From: Acidithiobacillus sp.
Lineage (GTDB): Bacteria > Pseudomonadota > Gammaproteobacteria > Acidithiobacillales > Acidithiobacillaceae
Length of the DNA: 33,502 bases
Reading direction: 5' to 3'
Assembly (NCBI GenBank): GCA_028065135.1
Contig: JAPTWR010000193.1
Span: 1-33,502 of the forward strand
Shown here: piece after piece, positions 29,523-33,502 of the stretch
Numbering within the stretch: position 1 is the first letter of the stretch
How the letters are laid out: the number at the start of each line of letters is the position of its first letter
Position numbers and translations under genes: made by a program
Notes under the pieces: generated by a model
Told to the model about the DNA's origin: nothing
Seen by the model: only the letters and a program-made list of their open reading frames with translations
Database searches by the model: none

Positions 29523-32375
29523 ATGTCCAACCCTGCCGCCCACTCCATTGTCAGCAACCCTGCTTATGACCCCTCCGAAGCCAGCCACTATAAAGTCATC
29601 CGTCGCAACAACGCGGTGGTCAACTTTGACGCCAGCAAGATCCACATTGCTGTGACGAAGGCCTTCCTGGCCGTGGAAGGCGGCAGCGGAGCGGCAAGCG
29701 CACGCGTCCGTGATCTCGTCAGCCGACTGACAGAACAGGTGATTGAAGCACTGAAACGGCGCCAGCCGGGGGGCGGCACCTTTCACATCGAGGACATTCA
29801 GGATCAGGTGGAGCTGGCACTCATGCGCGCGGGCGAACACGAAGTCGCCAGGGCCTATGTGCTTTATCGCGAGGAGCGCGCGCGGGAACGCCGCCAGCAG
29901 GCAACGACGGGAACCCCAGCCGAGATCCCGGCCATCAAGGTCAGTCATCCGAATGGCAGCCAGCAGACGCTGGACATGGAACGACTGCGCGCCGTTATCG
30001 AAGAAGCCTGCAGTGGCCTGGGCAGCGCAGTGTCGATAGATGCCATCCTCGGCAATACCGTCAAAAATCTTTACGACGGCATCAGCGAGGATGAACTATT
30101 TCAGGCCCCCATTCTTGCCAGCCGGGTACTGATCGAACGCGATCCTGCCTACGCCTATGCCTCAGCGCGCCTGCTCCTCGACCGCGTGCGCTGGGAAGTG
30201 CTCGGTGAAGCGGCAACTCAGGCGGAGATGACCGCGCGCTATCCTGAATATTTCCGCGACTATCTGCAAACCGGCATCCAGAATGAATTGATTGACCCGC
30301 GTCTGGGACAATACGATCTGAAACGTATTACCGCCGCACTCAAGCCGGAGCGGGACCTGAACTTCCAGTATCTGGGTATGCAAATACTGTATGATCGCTA
30401 CTTTTTGCACGTGCGGGAGCGCCGCATTGAATTGCCGCAGGCCTTCTGGATGCGGGTGGCCATGGGTCTGGCGATGGATGAAATCGACCGCGAAACCCAT
30501 GCCATTGCCTTTTATGAAGTGCTGTCCAGCTTCGACTTTGTCAGTTCGACGCCCACCTTATTCAATGCCGGAACCTTGCGCCCGCAGTTGTCCAGTTGCT
30601 TCCTGACCACCGTGGGCGACGATCTGGACGACATCTACGAAGCCATCAAAGAAAACGCCATGCTCTCCAAGTTCAGTGGCGGCCTGGGGAATGACTGGAC
30701 GCCGGTGCGCGCACTGGGGTCTTTCATCAAAGGCACCAATGGCAAGTCGCAGGGCGTCGTCCCTTTCCTCAAGGTGGTCAACGACACGGCGGTGGCTGTG
30801 AATCAGGGCGGCAAGCGCAAAGGCGCGGTCTGCGCCTACCTGGAAACCTGGCACATGGACATCGAGGAGTTCCTCGAATTACGCAAGAATACCGGTGACG
30901 ACCGCCGCCGTACCCACGATATGAATACCGCCAACTGGATCCCCGACCTCTTCATGGAGCGCGTGGAAAGCAACGCGATGTGGACGCTGTTCAGCCCCAA
31001 CGAAACGCCGGATTTGCATGATCTCACCGGATCAGCCTTCCGGGAGCGTTATGAACACTATGAACGCATGGCGGACGCGGGCGAAATCGAGTTGTTCAAG
31101 CGCATGCCCGCCATTCATCTCTGGCGCAAAATGCTGACCATGCTCTTCGAGACCGGCCATCCGTGGATCACCTTCAAGGACCCATGCAACCTGCGCAGTC
31201 CGCAGCAGCACGTCGGGGCGGTGCATAGCTCCAATCTCTGCACCGAGATCACCCTCAACACCAATGCCAAGGAAATCGCCGTCTGTAACCTGGGGTCCGT
31301 CAACCTGGTATCCCATTTGCGGGCAACGGCGAGCACCGACACCGGCGCATTGCGCGTGGACAGCGGTCCGGAAGAGTTGCTGGCGCTCATGGATGAGGAG
31401 AAGCTGAGCCGCACCATTCGGGTGGCCATGCGGATGCTGGATAACGTCATCGACATGAACTACTACGCCGTCGCCAAGGCGCGCAACAGCAACCTGCGGC
31501 ACCGGCCGGTGGGCCTGGGGCTGATGGGCTTCTCCGATGCCCTGTTGCAGATGCGGATTCCTTACGCTTCGGCCGCAGCCCTCGCCTTTGCCGATATCAG
31601 CCAGGAAGTCATTTCCTACCATGCCATTGATGCGTCGGCCGATCTGGCCCGGGAGCGGGGCAGCTATCAGAGCTTCCCGGGGTCCTTGTGGAGTCAGGGT
31701 ATCCTGCCCATCGACAGCATCGAATTGCTCGCGGCCAGCCGCGAGCACGGCGTGGACGTGGACCGCAGCCAGCGTCTGAACTGGACCGCCCTGCGTGACA
31801 AGGTCAAAGCGGGGATACGCAACAGCAATTGCCTGGCTATCGCACCAACCGCCACCATCTCCAACATTGTCGGTGTCAGCCAGGGTATTGAGCCGATTTA
31901 CCAGAATCTCTATGTCAAATCCAACCTGTCCGGCGAGTTTACGGTGGTGAACAGCTATCTGGTCCACGACCTGAAACGCCTGGAACTCTGGGATGAGGTC
32001 ATGGTCAATGATCTGAAATACTTCGATGGTTCGGTCATGCCCGTAGACCGCATTCCGGCCAGCATCAAGCCTCTGTATGCCAATGCCTTTGAAACCGACC
32101 CGGCGTGGCTGGTGGAAGCAGCAGCCCGGCGGCAGAAATGGCTCGATCAGGCCCAGAGTCTCAACCTCTATTTCGGCCAACCTTCCGGTAAGAAAATTGA
32201 CGAGATCTACCGGCTCGCCTGGAAACGCGGCCTGAAAACCACCTACTACCTGCGCTCACTGGGCGCCACGGCAGCGGAAAAATCCACGGTGCAGACGGGC
32301 ACCCTCAATGCCGTTGGATCAGGCCAACCCAAAGCCTGTGCGCTTGATGATCCGACTTGTGAAGCCTGTCAGTAA
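29523..32375 (+). CDS. nrdA: Class I ribonucleotide reductase alpha subunit, tandem ATP-cones
   Basis: Reduces ribonucleoside diphosphates to deoxyribonucleotides. In 950 residues it has a typical ATP-cone (about 22-118, with VIRRNNAVVNFDASKI), a second degenerate cone-like segment (about 137-224) and the ten-stranded barrel. Active-site residues are C359 (SSCF), N571, C573 and E575 (NLCTE), C588 (AVCNLGS), the radical-transfer pair Y908-Y909 and the C-terminal thiol pair C946 and C949 (TCEAC). The length and double cone resemble the Pseudomonas aeruginosa enzyme rather than E. coli NrdA (761 residues). The ATG follows AGGAG. nrdB begins 30 bases downstream, and NrdR and DnaA sites lie on the promoter. 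Confidence 0.96.
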   Translation: MSNPAAHSIVSNPAYDPSEASHYKVIRRNNAVVNFDASKIHIAVTKAFLAVEGGSGAASARVRDLVSRLTEQVIEALKRRQPGGGTFHIEDIQDQVELALMRAGEHEVARAYVLYREERARERRQQATTGTPAEIPAIKVSHPNGSQQTLDMERLRAVIEEACSGLGSAVSIDAILGNTVKNLYDGISEDELFQAPILASRVLIERDPAYAYASARLLLDRVRWEVLGEAATQAEMTARYPEYFRDYLQTGIQNELIDPRLGQYDLKRITAALKPERDLNFQYLGMQILYDRYFLHVRERRIELPQAFWMRVAMGLAMDEIDRETHAIAFYEVLSSFDFVSSTPTLFNAGTLRPQLSSCFLTTVGDDLDDIYEAIKENAMLSKFSGGLGNDWTPVRALGSFIKGTNGKSQGVVPFLKVVNDTAVAVNQGGKRKGAVCAYLETWHMDIEEFLELRKNTGDDRRRTHDMNTANWIPDLFMERVESNAMWTLFSPNETPDLHDLTGSAFRERYEHYERMADAGEIELFKRMPAIHLWRKMLTMLFETGHPWITFKDPCNLRSPQQHVGAVHSSNLCTEITLNTNAKEIAVCNLGSVNLVSHLRATASTDTGALRVDSGPEELLALMDEEKLSRTIRVAMRMLDNVIDMNYYAVAKARNSNLRHRPVGLGLMGFSDALLQMRIPYASAAALAFADISQEVISYHAIDASADLARERGSYQSFPGSLWSQGILPIDSIELLAASREHGVDVDRSQRLNWTALRDKVKAGIRNSNCLAIAPTATISNIVGVSQGIEPIYQNLYVKSNLSGEFTVVNSYLVHDLKRLELWDEVMVNDLKYFDGSVMPVDRIPASIKPLYANAFETDPAWLVEAAARRQKWLDQAQSLNLYFGQPSGKKIDEIYRLAWKRGLKTTYYLRSLGATAAEKSTVQTGTLNAVGSGQPKACALDDPTCEACQ

Positions 32376-32405
32376 TACGGGAATTATTTAACAAAGGAAA
32401 TTATC

Positions 32406-33502
32406 ATGTTACATTTTGAAGAAAACATTCGCAAAGAACCGATTCCTGATGGGCTGCTAACGATGCATCCGGAGCATGTTAGTGGTATCGAAGAGACTGC
32501 CATGACCAGTTTTGAACGGGTGCGTGCCGAAGATAAACGCATTATTAACGGCCACGCCGATGTCAACCAGTTGGTGCCCTTCAAATATCAATGGGCCTGG
32601 GATAAGTACCTCGCCGCCTGCGCCAATCACTGGATGCCGCAGGAGATTCAGATGTCCAGGGACATCGCCCTGTGGAAAGACCCCAAAGGGCTGACCGAGG
32701 ACGAGCGGCGCATCGTGAAGCGCAATCTGGGCTTTTTTGTGACCGCGGACAGCTTGGCGGCCAACAACATTGTACTGGGCACGTATCGTCACATCACCGC
32801 CCCGGAATGCCGCCAATATATGTTGCGCCAGGCCTTTGAAGAGGCCATTCATACCCACGCCTATCAGTACATTGTCGAATCCATTGGCCTCGATGAGGGC
32901 GAAATATTCAACATGTACCACGAGGTGCCATCGGTACGGGATAAAGATCAATTTCTGATGCCCTTTATCGACATTCTGGCGGACCCCCATTTCAAAACCG
33001 GCACGCTGGAAAATGATCAGAAGTTATTACGTTCGCTGATCGTGTTTGCGGCCATCATGGAAGGCACTTTTTTCTATGTGGGTTTCAGTCAGATTCTGGC
33101 GATGGGCCGACAGAACAAAATGGTGGGCGCGGCGGAGCAATATCAGTACATCCTGCGCGATGAATCCATGCACTGCAATTTCGGTATCGATATGGCCAAC
33201 CAGATCAAGGTGGAAAATCCGCAACTCTGGACGGATGCTTTCCAGCAGGAAATCATCGACTTGATCCGCCGTGGCGTGGAACTGGAATGTGCTTACGCCG
33301 ACGATACCATGCCCCGCGGCGTGCTCGGCTTGAATGCACCGGTCTTCAGGGAATACGTCCAATATATCGGCAATCGCCGTCTGGTGCAGCTTGGTCTGCC
33401 GCAGCAATATCCGGGCGTACAGAATCCCTTCCCGTGGATGAGCGAAATGATGGATCTCAAGAAAGAGAAGAACTTTTTTGAGACGCGGGTCACCGAGTAT
33501 CA
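32406..33502 (+). CDS. nrdB: Class I ribonucleotide reductase beta subunit (3' end beyond window)
   Basis: The frame from the ATG at 32406 stays open to the end of the window, giving 365 codons and no stop. It encodes the di-iron subunit that makes the radical needed by NrdA. Metal ligands by alignment to E. coli spacing are D115, E146, H149, E219, E253 and H256, and the radical tyrosine is Y153 (EEAIHTHAY). D115 to E146 is 31 residues and E219 to E253 is 34, as in E. coli. The tyrosine argues against a tyrosine-free class Ic type. An AAAGGAAA element precedes the ATG. It is co-transcribed with nrdA. Confidence 0.96.
   Translation, partial: MLHFEENIRKEPIPDGLLTMHPEHVSGIEETAMTSFERVRAEDKRIINGHADVNQLVPFKYQWAWDKYLAACANHWMPQEIQMSRDIALWKDPKGLTEDERRIVKRNLGFFVTADSLAANNIVLGTYRHITAPECRQYMLRQAFEEAIHTHAYQYIVESIGLDEGEIFNMYHEVPSVRDKDQFLMPFIDILADPHFKTGTLENDQKLLRSLIVFAAIMEGTFFYVGFSQILAMGRQNKMVGAAEQYQYILRDESMHCNFGIDMANQIKVENPQLWTDAFQQEIIDLIRRGVELECAYADDTMPRGVLGLNAPVFREYVQYIGNRRLVQLGLPQQYPGVQNPFPWMSEMMDLKKEKNFFETRVTEY

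Noticed and set aside
31032..32180. A 382-codon open frame opposite nrdA
   Set aside because: nrdA has all its catalytic residues in the plus frame; the antisense product looks like reverse-codon noise.
32457..32990. A 177-codon open frame on the minus strand opposite nrdB
   Set aside because: The plus-strand frame from 32406 carries the complete di-iron and radical-tyrosine pattern, so the minus frame is a shadow.

Overview
This window is ordinary core chromosome of a Gram-negative proteobacterium, and I see no mobile element, CRISPR array, prophage or defence island in it. Moderately high GC, unfused nuoC and nuoD, a DUF2818 gene after nuoN (an arrangement I associate with beta-proteobacteria), secG followed by tRNA-Leu(GAG), and a pheS-pheT-ihfA-merR tail all point to the beta/gamma border. 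The proteins resemble those of Acidithiobacillus, but I could not run a search, so the genus is an inference.

Layout. Everything from 30 to 29182 lies on the minus strand and is best read from high to low coordinates. tldD (29182-27737) is followed by ftsH, folP, glmM, tpiA and secG, which cover membrane proteolysis, folate, amino-sugar and triose metabolism and protein export. This block ends in a tRNA-Leu(GAG) gene and a strong intrinsic terminator. An AT-rich promoter then starts the complete 14-gene respiratory Complex I operon, nuoABCDEFGHIJKLMN (21930-7747). A small DUF2818 membrane-protein gene closes it and is translationally coupled to nuoN. A good sigma70-type promoter, whose -35 box contains the DUF2818 stop codon, starts tRNA-Val(GAC). 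An intrinsic terminator sits between that tRNA and the translation cluster thrS-infC-rpmI-rplT-pheS-pheT-ihfA-merR. From 29523 onward the plus strand carries nrdA and the first 365 codons of nrdB, the two subunits of class I ribonucleotide reductase. nrdB runs off the window end.

Regulation. The most informative non-coding stretch is the 340-base divergent region between tldD and nrdA. It holds a near-consensus promoter, two NrdR-type boxes 31 bp apart lying on its -35 and -10 elements, a perfect DnaA box and a second one-mismatch DnaA box. This suggests that dNTP synthesis is controlled by both dNTP level and replication status. The thrS leader is also notable: a strong terminator hairpin ends just before the thrS Shine-Dalgarno sequence and leaves no room for another promoter, so thrS expression must depend on read-through or attenuation.

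Start codons. Several genes need care: infC most likely starts at a rare AUC, glmM and folP at UUG, and nuoB at GUG. For several other genes an internal ATG with a good ribosome binding site is preferred over the longest open frame. I found no convincing undescribed multi-gene system. The nearest candidate for unexplained biology is the DUF2818 protein coupled to Complex I.
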